NCBI GenBank assembly: GCA_905479495.1
Contig: CAJQMR010000013.1
Coordinates: 124,001 to 188,000, forward strand
Source: an uncultured Anaerolineae bacterium
GTDB lineage: Bacteria; Chloroflexota; Anaerolineae; Promineifilales; Promineifilaceae
Length of the DNA: 64,000 nt
Direction: 5' to 3'
Of the stretch, positions 24,455 to 35,560 are shown piece after piece. Below the pieces are notes generated by a model. It did not search any database, was not told where the DNA came from, and worked only from the letters and a program-made list of their open reading frames with translations. Within the stretch, counting starts at the first letter, position 1. Each line of letters opens with the position of its first letter. The position numbers were made by a program, and so were the translations under genes.

Positions 24455-27400
24455 ATGAAAAGAAAAACCCGAATTTTTATCCAACGCTGGTTATTTTTGT
24501 TTTTGCTGATTAATTTTGTGGGTGGCACGGCCGTTTCTGCCCAAGACGCCCCACCACCAAGACAACCCACAAACGAGGTACGGCCGTTTGCCCCCAGCAC
24601 CCAGTTCCGCCACCTGTCTACCGCCGATGGCCTGCCGGTAAATGATGTTCAAGCCATCCTGCAAGACAGCACCGGTTTCATCTGGATTGGCACTTCAGAT
24701 GGCCTGAGCCGCTACGATGGCTACAGCTTCACCACCTACAAACACGAACCAAACAACCCCAACAGCCTGGGCAGCAACCAGGTGAATGACATTGTGGAAG
24801 ATGCTGAGGGTATGTTGTGGATTGCCACCGAAGGCGGCGTCAACCGCTTTAATCCACGCACGGAGCAATTTATCCGTTATCAATATGATGCCAATGATGC
24901 CAGCAGCCTGGGCGGCAACCCAACTTTTAACGCGTTTTATGATAGTCAAGGCAACGTCTGGTTTGGTTCGCTGCCAGAAAACGGCCTGCACAAGCTTAAT
25001 CTGGCAACCGGCCAGGTAACCCGCTACCTGCCAGAAAACAGCAATATCCAACGCGGGGCTACCTGGGGCTTTGCTCAGGACAAGGATGGCAGCCTCTGGC
25101 TCATTTCTGACCAACATTTGCAGCACTATGATCCTATCACCGATGACTTTACCGCATGGTTCGTATCACCCGATGAACGGCGCTTAGGGGCGATTGTGCT
25201 GGACGGAAACGGCCGTCTCTGGCTTGGTGGTTTTACAGGCCTGTACCAATTTGATCCCCAAACGGAACAAATAACGCATATTGAAGATATCCCTAGAATT
25301 GAAAGTCTGCACCTGGACAAATCCAGGCAGCTCTGGATTGGCACCCGCAACGAAGGGCTTATCCGCTTTGACCCGACCACAGAAACCATCTCGCAACACA
25401 TACAAGCCGACACTACCAACCCACTAAGTTTAAGCAGCAATTTCATCACCACAATTCATGAAGACGAAACGGGCCCGATCTGGCTGGGCACCTATAATGG
25501 CGGCGTGAATCTGTTTAACCCCGCCTGGGATCGCTTTGCCAATTACCGCCACGAACCCTTAAATGTCAACAGCCTGGCTGCTCCCAATGTCACCGGGCTG
25601 AGCGAGGACGCTTATGGCAATTTGTGGATTGTAAACAGTGATGTTTTCAATCAGGTCAACCGGACAACTGGTTTGGTTACCCGCTACGAGTCGTCCGATT
25701 TTTACCAGGGAAATCAACCGGAGATCAATTCAGTATTGACAGACAGCCAGGGTGAGGTGTGGTTTGGTTTGTCCGACGGCCGTTTGATTCGGCTGAACCC
25801 GGCAGCGGGCACGGTCGAACTGGTACGACTGTACGAGGAGTCGGCCATAGCAGAGGGAATGCGCCCGCCAACACCCATCATTGGGCTGCTTGAAGACGAC
25901 CAGGGCAACCTGTGGGTAGCCGCCAAACGGGATGGCCTCTATCGCCTGGATGCCGACCGACAATTGGCAGAGTCTTATTTATTGGCTGATCCCAATGCTG
26001 AGATAAACGAGACGACGCTGGCCGCCCCTCAGCTAAATGCGATTGCCAGCGACCAGGCTGGCAACATTTGGCTCGGTTACGAAAAGGGCCAGCTGAGCCG
26101 CCTTGACCTACGCCAAAAAACGTTCACGCATTACCTGACCGAACCGGAAACTTCCGTCGGCAAAATAGAAGACATTTTAGCAGATGAAAACGGCCGTATC
26201 TGGCTGGCCACCAATGAGGGACTGGCTGCCTTCGACCCCCAAACAGAATCCTTAACCCACTTTACCGCCGAGGCCGGTCTATCCAGTACCTTCACCGAAG
26301 CCATCTTACAGGATGATGACGGCTATTTGTGGATCAGCAGTAAACACGGCCTGGCCAAGTTTGATCCCCAAAGCGGCCGCGTTGAAGCACTTTATGATAT
26401 GGCCGATGGACTAGCTGGAGATGAATTCAATCGAGCAGCAAAATGGGTGGATAGAGACGGCCGTTTCTACTTCGGTCACAATAACGGCTTCACAACTTTT
26501 GACCCGGCCACAAACACGGTTGATAACCTTAGCCAGCCGCCCGTTGTTCTCACAGCGCTGCGACTTTTTAACGCGCTTGCACCCATTGGGCCTGATTCTC
26601 GCCTGACCCAACCGCTTTGGGAAACAGACGAGCTGACCTTCGCTCACGACGATGATGTCATCACCTTTGACTTTGCTGCCCTCAGTTACGCCGCCCCCGA
26701 AAAAACGCGCTATCGGTTTCGCTTGGAAGAATTTGAAACTGAATGGAATGAAGTAGCCAGCAACCGCCGCTTTGCCACCTACACCCACCTCCCGGCCGGA
26801 AGCTACACTTTCCGCGTGCAGGCCACAGACAACAACGGAAATTGGGGCGAGCAAGAAGCCGCCCTGAGCATTTTCATCAATCCGCCCTGGTGGGAAACGT
26901 GGTGGTTCCGCCTTACGGCCGTGGGTTTGTTTGTGCTGGCGCTTGTTGCCGGGGTACGCTGGCGTGTGTACCGTGTCAGGCAGCGCAACCGGGAATTAGA
27001 AACCCAGGTGGCCCTACGGACAGAGGAGTTGGCCAGAGCCAAAGAACATGCCGAAGTGGCCAATCATGCCAAAAGCGATTTCCTGGCCAACATGAGCCAC
27101 GAGCTGCGCACCCCCCTGAACGGCGTTTTGGGTTACGCTCAAATTTTGCAGCGTGACACAACCTTAACGGCCAAACAGCGTGAAGGTCTGCAAACCATTT
27201 ACAACAGCGGCCGTCACCTACTTACATTGATCAACGATGTGCTAGACATGGCCAAAATCGAGGCACGACGCCTGGAAATTCAACCGGTTGAGTTAAACTT
27301 GCCTGCCTTTCTGGAAGGCATCACCGACATGATGAAGCTGGCGGCCAATCAAAAGCAAATCCTTCTCACTTTTGAAGCGGATTCTGATCTACCGACGGCG

Positions 27401-28477
27401 ATTCTAGCCGATGAAAAACGGCTGCGGCAAGTGCTGCTGAATCTACTGGGCAACGCTGTGAAATTTACCCCAAAAGGCGTGGTGACGTTCCGGGTGACGT
27501 GCGCCGAAGAACCAAATAAAAAGGAGATAACGCCAATTTGCCGCCTGCGATTTGAAGTAGAAGACAGCGGCGTTGGCATTACCCCGAACCAGATTGAGCA
27601 AATCTTCCAACCCTTTGAACAGACTGGCAATGCCCAATCACAGGCGGAAGGGACTGGCCTGGGCTTGCCAATTAGCCAGGAACTGGTGCAGTTGATGGGG
27701 GGACAAATTCAGGTAGAAAGTACACCGGATGCAGGCAGTCGTTTCTGGTTTGAAGTGCCATTTGTGATTGTGACGGAAACGGCCGTTCCTCCCGAAACAC
27801 CCACCCGCTTAATCACAGGCTACCAGGGCCCACGCCGCCGCATCCTGGTAGTGGATGATCGCCGGGAAAACCGCATGGTACTGTTGAATCTGCTGGAACC
27901 GATTGGTTTTGAAGTTACCCTGGCTGAAAACGGCCGCGAGGCCGTAGAAAAAGTGTCGCAGTTCAAGCCAGATTTAATCTTTATCGACCTGGTCATGCCG
28001 GTGATGATGGGCTTTGAGGCCGTGACCACGATTCGGGAAATGCCAGATTTTACGGCCGTTCCCATCATTGCCGTGTCCGCCAGCGTGTTGGAGGGCGACC
28101 AGGTATCCAGCCAACGCGTGGGCTGCGATGCTTTTTTGACCAAACCGGTGGAAGCAGACAAACTGTTTGACCTGCTGCAAACCTACTTACAGCTCACTTG
28201 GGAGTATGATAGGCAGATAGATGCGAGGGCTTTGCTAGAAACGGCCGTTGTTCCCCCAAATGAGGTCACCCCGCCGCCCCAGACCGAGCTGGAAACATTG
28301 CTAGCGTTGGCCCGCTTTGGCAACATGGATCATATTCGGGAACAGGCCAACCATCTAAAAACTCTGTCCCCCGAATACCATGCCTTTGCCAATACAGTCG
28401 ATCAGCTGGCGGCTAATTTTGAAGATGAACAAATCTTGTCGTTTATCACTCAGTATTTACGCAACAGCAATGAGTAA
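24455..28477 (+). CDS. Hybrid two-component sensor with beta-propeller (HTCS-like)
   Basis: A 1340-residue one-protein two-component system. It has a signal peptide ([12 protein letters not shown]...), then two-component-propeller repeats ([32 protein letters not shown] and many copies of WLGT/WIAT...G) to about residue 700. A Y_Y_Y domain ([15 protein letters not shown]) precedes a membrane helix near 812-836. HisKA ([16 protein letters not shown], His near 881), HATPase ([28 protein letters not shown]) and a receiver ([28 protein letters not shown]) follow. Unlike Bacteroides HTCS proteins it ends with a receiver and no AraC domain. The propeller likely senses an extracytoplasmic ligand. 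ATG 24455 is preferred over the ORF-track TTG at 24434. Confidence 0.94.
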   Translation: MKRKTRIFIQRWLFLFLLINFVGGTAVSAQDAPPPRQPTNEVRPFAPSTQFRHLSTADGLPVNDVQAILQDSTGFIWIGTSDGLSRYDGYSFTTYKHEPNNPNSLGSNQVNDIVEDAEGMLWIATEGGVNRFNPRTEQFIRYQYDANDASSLGGNPTFNAFYDSQGNVWFGSLPENGLHKLNLATGQVTRYLPENSNIQRGATWGFAQDKDGSLWLISDQHLQHYDPITDDFTAWFVSPDERRLGAIVLDGNGRLWLGGFTGLYQFDPQTEQITHIEDIPRIESLHLDKSRQLWIGTRNEGLIRFDPTTETISQHIQADTTNPLSLSSNFITTIHEDETGPIWLGTYNGGVNLFNPAWDRFANYRHEPLNVNSLAAPNVTGLSEDAYGNLWIVNSDVFNQVNRTTGLVTRYESSDFYQGNQPEINSVLTDSQGEVWFGLSDGRLIRLNPAAGTVELVRLYEESAIAEGMRPPTPIIGLLEDDQGNLWVAAKRDGLYRLDADRQLAESYLLADPNAEINETTLAAPQLNAIASDQAGNIWLGYEKGQLSRLDLRQKTFTHYLTEPETSVGKIEDILADENGRIWLATNEGLAAFDPQTESLTHFTAEAGLSSTFTEAILQDDDGYLWISSKHGLAKFDPQSGRVEALYDMADGLAGDEFNRAAKWVDRDGRFYFGHNNGFTTFDPATNTVDNLSQPPVVLTALRLFNALAPIGPDSRLTQPLWETDELTFAHDDDVITFDFAALSYAAPEKTRYRFRLEEFETEWNEVASNRRFATYTHLPAGSYTFRVQATDNNGNWGEQEAALSIFINPPWWETWWFRLTAVGLFVLALVAGVRWRVYRVRQRNRELETQVALRTEELARAKEHAEVANHAKSDFLANMSHELRTPLNGVLGYAQILQRDTTLTAKQREGLQTIYNSGRHLLTLINDVLDMAKIEARRLEIQPVELNLPAFLEGITDMMKLAANQKQILLTFEADSDLPTAILADEKRLRQVLLNLLGNAVKFTPKGVVTFRVTCAEEPNKKEITPICRLRFEVEDSGVGITPNQIEQIFQPFEQTGNAQSQAEGTGLGLPISQELVQLMGGQIQVESTPDAGSRFWFEVPFVIVTETAVPPETPTRLITGYQGPRRRILVVDDRRENRMVLLNLLEPIGFEVTLAENGREAVEKVSQFKPDLIFIDLVMPVMMGFEAVTTIREMPDFTAVPIIAVSASVLEGDQVSSQRVGCDAFLTKPVEADKLFDLLQTYLQLTWEYDRQIDARALLETAVVPPNEVTPPPQTELETLLALARFGNMDHIREQANHLKTLSPEYHAFANTVDQLAANFEDEQILSFITQYLRNSNE

Positions 28478-28502
28478 ATATGACAAATGCGCCCAAGAGT
28501 AA

Positions 28503-29621
28503 ATGCTTATGAAAGGCCAAAGTGCAAATAAACTAATCCTGATTATTGACGACAACGTCACCAACCTGAAAGTGGCCATCGAGCACCTGAAAACATACGG
28601 CCTAGAAATTATCATCGCCCGCAATGGTGAATCCGGCCTGGAACGAGCCGCTTTTGCCCAACCCGATCTCATTCTGCTTGACATACGCATGCCGGGCATT
28701 GATGGCTTTAAAACCTGCCGCCGCCTAAAGGACAACGAAACCACCAGGGAAATTCCCGTTATCTTCATGACCGCCCTGGCAGACGTCTCTGACAAAGTGC
28801 GCGGCTTTGATGCCGGAGCCGTTGATTACGTAACCAAACCACTCCAGGCCGAAGAGGTGTGGGCCAGAGTCAGAACCCACCTGACTATTCGCACGTTGCA
28901 GCAGGAAATGGCGGAACGCATCACTGAACTGGATGCCTTTGCCCACACTGTAGCCCATGACCTCAAAAACCCGCTGGGGCGCATTGTCACAGGTCTGGAT
29001 TTGCTGCAAGAAATGGCCATGCCGCAGCTTGACAAACAAATGCAGGAGATTTTGGCCATCAGCCTGGGTGGCAGCCGCCAAATGGTGCAGATCATTGACG
29101 AACTGCTACTGCTGGCCAGCGTACGCCAAAATGATGTGCCGCTGGAGGTGTTGTTCATGGACGATATTGTTCAGGCGGCCCAAGAACGATTATCACACAT
29201 CATTGAAGAACGCAGGGCTGAAATCATCTTGCCAGAATCCTGGCCAACGGCCGTAGGCTACGGCCCCTGGATAGAAGAAGTGTGGGCCAACTATCTGAGC
29301 AACGGACTGAAATATGGTGGCAAGCCACCTCGCCTGCAATTGGGCGGTGAGGAATTAGTCAATGGCAGCATCCGCTACTGGGTAAAAGACAACGGTTCAG
29401 GCCTCTCACCGGAAGAACAGGGAAAGTTATTCCAGGCCTTCTCGCGGGTCCATTCTGACTCGATCCAGGGGCATGGCCTGGGTTTATCCATCGTTGGCCG
29501 CATTGTTAAGCGTTTGGGCGGTAAAGCTGGCGTAGAAAGCGAATCCGGGCGCGGCAGTCTGTTCTACTTCACGTTACCAGCCCTTGATACGGCCGTTCAG
29601 CCAGATATACCCAATTTCTGA
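28503..29621 (+). CDS. Response regulator-histidine kinase fusion
   Basis: A 372-residue cytoplasmic protein. The N-terminal receiver shows LIIDDNVTNLKVA, the phospho-Asp in LILLDIRMPG and the Lys in YVTKPLQ. A coiled coil (TIRTLQQEMAERITELD) leads to a HisKA with FAHTVAHDLKNPLGRI (His near 153) and HATPase motifs YLSNGLKYGGKP, DNGSGLSPEEQ and GHGLGLSIVGRIV. It begins 25 bp after the hybrid sensor and is probably its partner, relaying from the upstream receiver or kinase. The receiver-first order resembles bacteriophytochrome-associated or relay kinases. No DNA-binding domain is present, so the output gene must be elsewhere. Confidence 0.92.
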   Translation: MLMKGQSANKLILIIDDNVTNLKVAIEHLKTYGLEIIIARNGESGLERAAFAQPDLILLDIRMPGIDGFKTCRRLKDNETTREIPVIFMTALADVSDKVRGFDAGAVDYVTKPLQAEEVWARVRTHLTIRTLQQEMAERITELDAFAHTVAHDLKNPLGRIVTGLDLLQEMAMPQLDKQMQEILAISLGGSRQMVQIIDELLLLASVRQNDVPLEVLFMDDIVQAAQERLSHIIEERRAEIILPESWPTAVGYGPWIEEVWANYLSNGLKYGGKPPRLQLGGEELVNGSIRYWVKDNGSGLSPEEQGKLFQAFSRVHSDSIQGHGLGLSIVGRIVKRLGGKAGVESESGRGSLFYFTLPALDTAVQPDIPNF

Positions 29622-29676
29622 CAAACCGCAGGTATAGCTATGACAATCGTTAGCGTGTAGCTTACGGCCGTTCTCG

Positions 29677-29682
29677 TACAAT
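29677..29682 (+). promoter_or_regulatory. Putative -10 box upstream of the cDPGS-like gene
   Basis: TACAAT lies about 35 bp before the ATG and 20 bp before the GAGGAGG ribosome site. The -35 match is poor. Confidence 0.4.
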
Positions 29683-29717
29683 CTTCTCAACCATATTTCC
29701 AAACTGAGGAGGTCTTT

Positions 29718-31049
29718 ATGACTATGCAAAACCGTCAGCGTGTACTTATTATGGGCGCCGCTGGCCGCGATTTTCATGACTTCAACACCGCTCTGCGCCA
29801 AAATGACCAGGTCGAAGTTGTTGCTTTTACCGCTACACAGATTCCTAATATAGACGGCCGTCGCTATCCCCCTGCGCTTTCTGGCCCACTCTACCCCGAA
29901 GGCATTCCCATCTATCCTGAAAATCAGCTAGAAGAACTGATTCATGAGCACCACATCGACGATGTATATTTCTCCTACTCGGACGTTGCCCATGAATACG
30001 TGATGCACATCGCCTCCCGCGTGTTGGCTGCTGGGGCTGGCTTCCGCCTGATGAACCCGCGCCTGACGATGCTCAAATCGAGCAAACCCATCGTCTCCGT
30101 TTGTGCCGTGCGCACCGGCTGTGGCAAAAGCCAGACCTCGCGCTATGTGCTCAACGTGCTGCAAAAAGAGTTGGGCTATCAAAATGTCGTCGCTATACGA
30201 CATCCCATGCCGTACGGGAATCTGGCAGCGCAGGCCGTGCAGCGCTTTGCTACCTATGAGGACATGGACAAGCACGAGTGCACCATCGAGGAACGGGAAG
30301 AGTATGAACCGTACGTCGAGCGTGGCGCAGTCATCTACGCCGGAGTTGATTACGAAGCAATTCTACGCGAGGCTGAAAAAGAAGCCGACATCATCATTTG
30401 GGACGGGGGCAACAACGATTTGCCTTTCTACCTTTCCGATTTTCACATTGTGGTAACCGACCCGCACCGGCCTGGTCATGAGCTGCGTTATCATCCAGGC
30501 GAGACAAATTTACGGCTGGCTGCGGCCGTTATTTTGAACAAAGTCGATACGGCCGATTTTCAGAACATCCTCACCGTGCAAAAAAACATCCGCGCAGTGA
30601 ACCCCAAGGCCACCATTATCCAGGCAGCGTCGCCCATTTTTGTGGACGATCCAGCAGCAATACGGGGCAAGCGGGTGTTGGTTGTGGAAGACGGCCCCAC
30701 CCTCACCCACGGCGAGATGGCCTATGGCGCAGGCGTCGTAGCTGCCCAGAAATTTGGCGCAGCAGAGATTTTGGATCCACGGCCGTTTGCCGTTCGTTCT
30801 ATTGCCGCTACTTACCAGAAATATCCAGGTACGGGTGCTGTTTTGCCCGCCATGGGCTACGGCGGCGATCAAATCGCTGATCTGGAAGAAACGATTAACC
30901 GCTCAAACGCTGAGCTAGTCATCATCGCCACCCCCATCGATCTGGGCAAGATTATCAACATCAAGCTGCCCAGCCAGCGTGTACGCTACGAATACCAGGG
31001 TATTGGTCAACCAGCCCTAGCTGATTTGCTAAAAGAACGCTTTGGCTAA
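29718..31049 (+). CDS. Cyclic 2,3-diphosphoglycerate synthetase-like protein
   Basis: A 443-residue P-loop protein matching the family typed on archaeal cyclic 2,3-diphosphoglycerate synthetase (cDPGS). The N-terminal Rossmann part begins RVLIMGAAGRDFHDFN and the nucleotide loop is SVCAVRTGCGKSQTSRYV (near 135). IIWDGGNNDLPFY (near 225) and NKVDTADF are the Walker-B and G-protein-like elements. In methanogens cDPGS makes a thermoprotectant from 2,3-bisphosphoglycerate; bacterial members are frequent in Anaerolineae and often annotated GTPases, so the role here is uncertain. GAGGAGG is placed well before the ATG. A strong terminator follows. Confidence 0.82.
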   Translation: MTMQNRQRVLIMGAAGRDFHDFNTALRQNDQVEVVAFTATQIPNIDGRRYPPALSGPLYPEGIPIYPENQLEELIHEHHIDDVYFSYSDVAHEYVMHIASRVLAAGAGFRLMNPRLTMLKSSKPIVSVCAVRTGCGKSQTSRYVLNVLQKELGYQNVVAIRHPMPYGNLAAQAVQRFATYEDMDKHECTIEEREEYEPYVERGAVIYAGVDYEAILREAEKEADIIIWDGGNNDLPFYLSDFHIVVTDPHRPGHELRYHPGETNLRLAAAVILNKVDTADFQNILTVQKNIRAVNPKATIIQAASPIFVDDPAAIRGKRVLVVEDGPTLTHGEMAYGAGVVAAQKFGAAEILDPRPFAVRSIAATYQKYPGTGAVLPAMGYGGDQIADLEETINRSNAELVIIATPIDLGKIINIKLPSQRVRYEYQGIGQPALADLLKERFG

Positions 31050-31105
31050 ACACAAAAGCCCATGGATTAAGCAAAATGGGCGGTCAAACCCTTACGCTCT
31101 AAAAC

Positions 31106-31140
31106 AAAACAGACCGGCAGCTTTTGCCGGTCTGTTTTGT
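31106..31140 (+). terminator. Rho-independent terminator
   Basis: CAGACCGGCA and TGCCGGTCTG form a perfect stem with a short GCTTTTGC-like loop, followed by TTTTG. It ends the cDPGS-like transcript. Confidence 0.88.
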
Positions 31141-31236
31141 TTTGGCTAACGAGCATAATCAGTGCACCGACAGCGAAATGTGCGTTGTTGGCGCTGGGGC
31201 AGCTGTATTTGCTCGGTTATCGCTGGCTAAATCACA

Positions 31237-31293
31237 ATTTCCCCGGAAACTCGTAAATGAGCGAATAATCTCGAATGCGGTTTCCGGGGAAAT
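31237..31293. repeat. TTTCCCCGGAAAC inverted repeat, copy 1
   Basis: ATTTCCCCGGAAAC (31237-31250) and GTTTCCGGGGAAAT (31280-31293) flank a 29-base spacer. It lies 11 bases from the 3' end of the subtilase gene. The same element occurs at 40281-40335 and 59121-59174. Confidence 0.8.
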
Positions 31294-31304
31294 GCAAACA
31301 GTGG

Positions 31305-34043
31305 CTAGCGAATCACGATTGGAATGAATACTTGATAACTGTCCGTGTACACCGTGATGGATTGTTTGGTAGGTGGCGGGCTGCCAAATTCATTGCTGCT
31401 GATGGTAACGACACATTCCAGTACGGTTCCAGGTGCCAAATTGCTGGCCACAATGGTGGGTATGATAATGGTGATTTCCTGGCCAGGAACAATATTGATG
31501 CCGTTGGCTAACAAGGGTGGTTCGTTGGCAACGGCCGTCGCCCCATCCACCACCACTTCGCCATTCAACAGCAAGCCATCGGCCATAACGAAGTTGATCA
31601 CCGCGTTGGTAGCTGTAATGGTTTCATTGTTGGTCACAGAAATGCGGAAGTTTACTGCCTCGCCTGGCTGGGGATTCTGGTTATCCACTTGCTGCGAAAC
31701 GACCAACCCTTTTGGCACACATACCAGACTCACATCATCAATCGCGTAACCGTCCCCAGCACTAACAGCGCCGGCATTGAAGGGGAAATTATCATAAAAA
31801 CCAAACTTCACCTGGAAGCGGTCCGTCAGCGTCAGCCCGTTTTCTAAGGCAACTGCTTTGAGATCGAGCTGCCCATTTTGGTAAGTTTCATTGTTGCTGC
31901 CCGCAAAATCATGCACTTTAACCCAGGCGTCTCCGGGCTGTTCCCGAACAAAGAGGCCATCATAGTTGGCGTCGTATTCGTCACCCAAATCGCGCCAAGC
32001 AAAGTTTAAGGTGACTTCTGCCTGCCCGGTGAGGTCTGCCGTGAGGATGAGCGCTGCTTCAGATTGGGCCACGCCCGCTACGCTGTCGTCTAACACCACG
32101 CTGTAGCTGCCACTGTACGGGATGTCGGCCAGAACACGCACGCGACCCTCTTCGGTTACGGCCGTTTCCCACGCCGAACCCAATGTTCCAGTTTCAAACC
32201 CATCACTAAAGCCGCAGGTGACCACTTCATTGATGTTTAAAACGGCCGTACCCTGCCGCAGTTCATCCATGTCCGGCGAGTCGGCCGTGGCCACAAAGGC
32301 AGCGCTGCCCGCAGTGGCATTAGCCGCCACCGTAAACGAAACCGTGCGGCTTAATGATTGGCCAGGATTGAGCGTTTGCCCAATCGTCCAATTGATTGCA
32401 TTGTTGACCACAACAGCATCCCCACTTAAGGAACCCATCTCTAAAGAGAGCAGATTCAGCAGCGGCGCAGTAAGGACAATCTCGGAAGCAGCTGTGCCGG
32501 TATCATTTCGCACCTCAATTGTGAAATCGACTGAATCTCCCGGCAGCACATACTCTTCAGAAGCCGTAACGTCAATGCTTAGACCAGTCACATAAGAATT
32601 AATGGCTTTGTTCACATAGAGCCGGGCCATATCTGTCTCTACGCCGTCAATGCGATTATCATCTACCGGCACCGCACCTGTCTGAAAAGCGGCCAGCGCC
32701 TCATCGACTGAAGCCCCAGGGACCGCCTGCTTAAACAGTGCCCAGGCACCGGTAACATGCGGGGTAGCCATCGAAGTACCTTGCTTGATCCCGGCACCGC
32801 CCGGAACGGCCGCATAAATGCTTACCCCAGGTGCCAGTAAATCCAAAAACGGAGCCACGTTAGAAAAGGAAGCCACGTTGTCGGCATCGTCCGTCGCCCC
32901 AACGCTAATGGCTGAAGAGATGCAGCCAGGAGCACTCATGCTGTCGCGATAGCCATTGTTCCCCGAAGCGATAACCGTCGCGATGCCCGCTGCGCGCAAA
33001 TTGTCGATGGCCGCTTTACGACTGTCACTATCACACGTTGTGGCATATTGTCCCCCACCCAGACTCATATTGACACTGGCAATGTGGTAGGTGTTGCGCA
33101 GTTCATACACGCGCTCCAGGCCAGCAATCTGGTCGCTGGTAAAAGTAAGCATGCAATTGCTGTAGCCACCACAATAAGTTGTGTTGTTGAAGAGGGAAAA
33201 AATCTGGACGGCAATAATGTTGGCATCTGGCGCCACACCCACAATGCTACCACCATCATTCCCGGCAGCGATACTGGCCACATGGGTCCCGTGGCTGCAA
33301 TCAGATTGGGCTTTGCTGTTCGTTGCGCCAACAGCGTCGGTGCAGTCTACGCCGGAACCAACGGCCGTTGATTCTTCCGCACCGCCTGGACAAACGGTGG
33401 TGGCACCATATCCCGCGTTGGTAGTGGAGTAACATCCTTCAGAAACGATACGGTTGCCACCAGTGGTAAAAGCAGCGTGGCTGGTCTGTACGCCGGTATC
33501 CAGAATGGCCACCGTTTGGCCAGTGCCAGTGTAACCATTAGCCCACGCCTCGTTGGCCCCAATCACGGGAATGCTGCTGCTTAGGGCAGGCGGCACAGGA
33601 ACATCTTCTTCAATGGCCACAACTTGGGGCAAGGTGGCCAATGTTTCCAGGGCAGCGGCATCGAGTTCTAAGGCAAGGTAGGGAATATATTTATAGGCGG
33701 CGATAACGGCCGTATTGGTATCGGCCAGCTGGTTTAGCACACTGTCTTGCAGGCCATCGATACCCAATTGCTGTGCCTGAATCGATTGCACATCGCTCAG
33801 ATCACCTTCGGGCCGAAAAAAGGGCATGTCCAGCTGAACCAGCACCCGCACGGTGCCCACTTCCTGGGCCTGGGTCATAAGCTGAGACATTCTGTCTAGT
33901 TCTTGGTTGGGTGAACTTGCTTTGGTAGGAACGGCCGTTTTCCAGCCCAGGAATAAAAGAGAAAACAACGCCAATAGGACTGGACCAAAACGTAAAAACG
34001 CAGGGGCGCTTAAAGAGTGATTCTTTGCAAACTTCACAATCAT
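31305..34043 (-). CDS. Secreted subtilisin-like (S8) serine protease with DUF11 domains
   Basis: A 912-residue exported protease. The signal anchor lies at residues 15-40 and a propeptide follows (LVQLDMPFFRPEGD, QVVAIEEDVPVP). The catalytic domain has the Asp motif VAILDTGVQ (near 180), HGTHVASIAAG (near 252), the oxyanion Asn in ASGNNGY and GTSMATPHV (Ser near 420). A DUF11-like repeat (VDFTIEVRNDTGTAASEIVL), a MAM/jelly-roll-like region starting CGFSDGFETGTLGSAWE and a second DUF11-like repeat follow. It ends YQVFIPIVIR, a short tail that resembles the YLPLVLR-type endings of many Chloroflexota exoproteins. It acts outside the cell, probably on proteins. ATG at 34043 has GGAGA upstream. 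Confidence 0.95.
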   Translation of the reverse strand: MIVKFAKNHSLSAPAFLRFGPVLLALFSLLFLGWKTAVPTKASSPNQELDRMSQLMTQAQEVGTVRVLVQLDMPFFRPEGDLSDVQSIQAQQLGIDGLQDSVLNQLADTNTAVIAAYKYIPYLALELDAAALETLATLPQVVAIEEDVPVPPALSSSIPVIGANEAWANGYTGTGQTVAILDTGVQTSHAAFTTGGNRIVSEGCYSTTNAGYGATTVCPGGAEESTAVGSGVDCTDAVGATNSKAQSDCSHGTHVASIAAGNDGGSIVGVAPDANIIAVQIFSLFNNTTYCGGYSNCMLTFTSDQIAGLERVYELRNTYHIASVNMSLGGGQYATTCDSDSRKAAIDNLRAAGIATVIASGNNGYRDSMSAPGCISSAISVGATDDADNVASFSNVAPFLDLLAPGVSIYAAVPGGAGIKQGTSMATPHVTGAWALFKQAVPGASVDEALAAFQTGAVPVDDNRIDGVETDMARLYVNKAINSYVTGLSIDVTASEEYVLPGDSVDFTIEVRNDTGTAASEIVLTAPLLNLLSLEMGSLSGDAVVVNNAINWTIGQTLNPGQSLSRTVSFTVAANATAGSAAFVATADSPDMDELRQGTAVLNINEVVTCGFSDGFETGTLGSAWETAVTEEGRVRVLADIPYSGSYSVVLDDSVAGVAQSEAALILTADLTGQAEVTLNFAWRDLGDEYDANYDGLFVREQPGDAWVKVHDFAGSNNETYQNGQLDLKAVALENGLTLTDRFQVKFGFYDNFPFNAGAVSAGDGYAIDDVSLVCVPKGLVVSQQVDNQNPQPGEAVNFRISVTNNETITATNAVINFVMADGLLLNGEVVVDGATAVANEPPLLANGINIVPGQEITIIIPTIVASNLAPGTVLECVVTISSNEFGSPPPTKQSITVYTDSYQVFIPIVIR

Positions 34044-34491
34044 TCTCCAGACAATAACCAGCCAAGACTTGGCAACACTGGTTAGATGTATTTAGATAAT
34101 TTTTCAAAAAGGGGAAAAAGGCTCCCGTTTCCCCAGAAAGTGGTTCCAATCAGTGAACTTATTCGGCAAACAGAAATTGTTTACTTACAGAAATTGTTAA
34201 AAACATAAAATTATCATAAACAAAATGCGCCAAGACACCTATAGTAATTCCGTCATAGCACCCCCGTCCCGCCAGCGCCCAAATGGCAAACATTGTTAAC
34301 AATCAGACCATACTTTATAATCCGCTGCGTAAGGTGAATTCCAACTATTAACTGTCTGAATTAAGGATTTGCCTTTTGTGATGCGTTTCATGTAATCGGC
34401 AAAAAGTTCTTAGACTAAAATTCAGACACGCTTACCGATTACAGATAACCAGCAAACTGATATTCAAGCGCAAAAAGGAGAAAATAATCCT
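34044..34491. other. Divergent intergenic region, protease to M42 peptidase
   Basis: This 448-bp AT-rich spacer contains ACAGAAATTGT twice (34170-34180 and 34187-34197, 17-bp period), which may be a regulator site. The ribosome site AAAAAGGAG of the M42 gene is at its right end. No RNA gene or ORF is supported. Confidence 0.5.
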
Positions 34492-35550
34492 ATGCTGCCT
34501 GCGGTTAATGTAGATGTGATGGTGCAGTTTCTAACTGAACTTCTCAACATTCCCAGCCCCACTGGGGACACCGATCGAGCAATTGAATGGCTAGAAGAGA
34601 AGTTTGCCGCTTCTTTTGCTAACGTGCCCATTACCTTAAAACGAACCCCCAAAGGGTTGCTGGTGGTTCATTGGCCTGGAAAAAAGCAAGATGCACCACG
34701 CGGCTTAACGGCTCATGTAGATACGTTGGGGGCCATGGTACGGCAAATTAAGCGAAACGGCCGTCTCCGTATGACCCAACTTGGCGGCTGGAGCTGGACG
34801 TCAGTAGAAGGTGAGGGCGTTACCATCTTTGCCAGCAATGGCCAAACCTACCGGGGCACCATTCTCCCCACGCACGCTTCTATTCACGCCCACACCAGCA
34901 AAGACCGCAATGCCCCCCGCGACGACACCAACATGGAAGTACGTATTGATGCCACTACGACTTCTGAAAAAGAAACCGAAGCATTGGGCATTCGCGTGGG
35001 CGACATCATCGCGGTTGATCCGCGTGTAGAGGTTGGCGATATGGGTTTTATCCGCTCTCGTCACCTGGATGACAAGGCCAGCATCGCCTGCATGTTTGGG
35101 GCCATGTTTGCCCTGGCCGAAGCTGGCGTGCAGCCCACCCAAGACAGCTACTTTCACATCAGCAACTACGAAGAGGTAGGGCACGGAGCCGCCACTGGCT
35201 TCCCGGCCAATCTAACTGACCTTATTTCTATTGATATGGCTGTGGTTGCACCCCAACAAACTTCAAATGAGTATTCCGTGACGATTTGCGCTAAAGATTC
35301 GGCCGGACCGTACCATATGCAGCTGCGCCGCGAGTTGGAGGCACTGGCTGAAGCCAATGGCCTACGCTATGCAACCGACATCTATCCTTATTACGGCTCA
35401 GACGGAGAATCGCTCTGGCGTGCGGGGGGCGATGTGCGTGTCGGCCTCATTGGGCCTGGCGTGGACGCATCGCACCATTACGAACGCACGCATCGCGACG
35501 CGCTAGACAACACAGCAAAGCTGCTTTTAGCCTATTTACTATCCGATTAA
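34492..35550 (+). CDS. M42-family metallopeptidase
   Basis: A 352-residue cytosolic aminopeptidase-type enzyme with a co-catalytic metal site. Ligand motifs in order: GLTAHVDTLGAMV (His, Asp), SRHLDDKASIACMF (Asp bridging), NYEEVGHGAATG (catalytic Glu pair), SIDMAVVAP (Asp) and GVDASHHYERTH (His). M42 enzymes (TET, FrvX, PepA-like) form large dodecamers and trim peptides. AAAAGGAG is 9 bases before the ATG. It is divergent from the subtilase, so the two protease genes share an intergenic region but are not in the same operon. Confidence 0.95.
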   Translation: MLPAVNVDVMVQFLTELLNIPSPTGDTDRAIEWLEEKFAASFANVPITLKRTPKGLLVVHWPGKKQDAPRGLTAHVDTLGAMVRQIKRNGRLRMTQLGGWSWTSVEGEGVTIFASNGQTYRGTILPTHASIHAHTSKDRNAPRDDTNMEVRIDATTTSEKETEALGIRVGDIIAVDPRVEVGDMGFIRSRHLDDKASIACMFGAMFALAEAGVQPTQDSYFHISNYEEVGHGAATGFPANLTDLISIDMAVVAPQQTSNEYSVTICAKDSAGPYHMQLRRELEALAEANGLRYATDIYPYYGSDGESLWRAGGDVRVGLIGPGVDASHHYERTHRDALDNTAKLLLAYLLSD

Positions 35551-35560
35551 CAAAGTTTCC

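Noticed and set aside
24595-26500. Propeller repeats as a separate extracellular enzyme
   Set aside because: The reading frame continues without break into the Y_Y_Y, kinase and receiver domains, so they belong to one protein.
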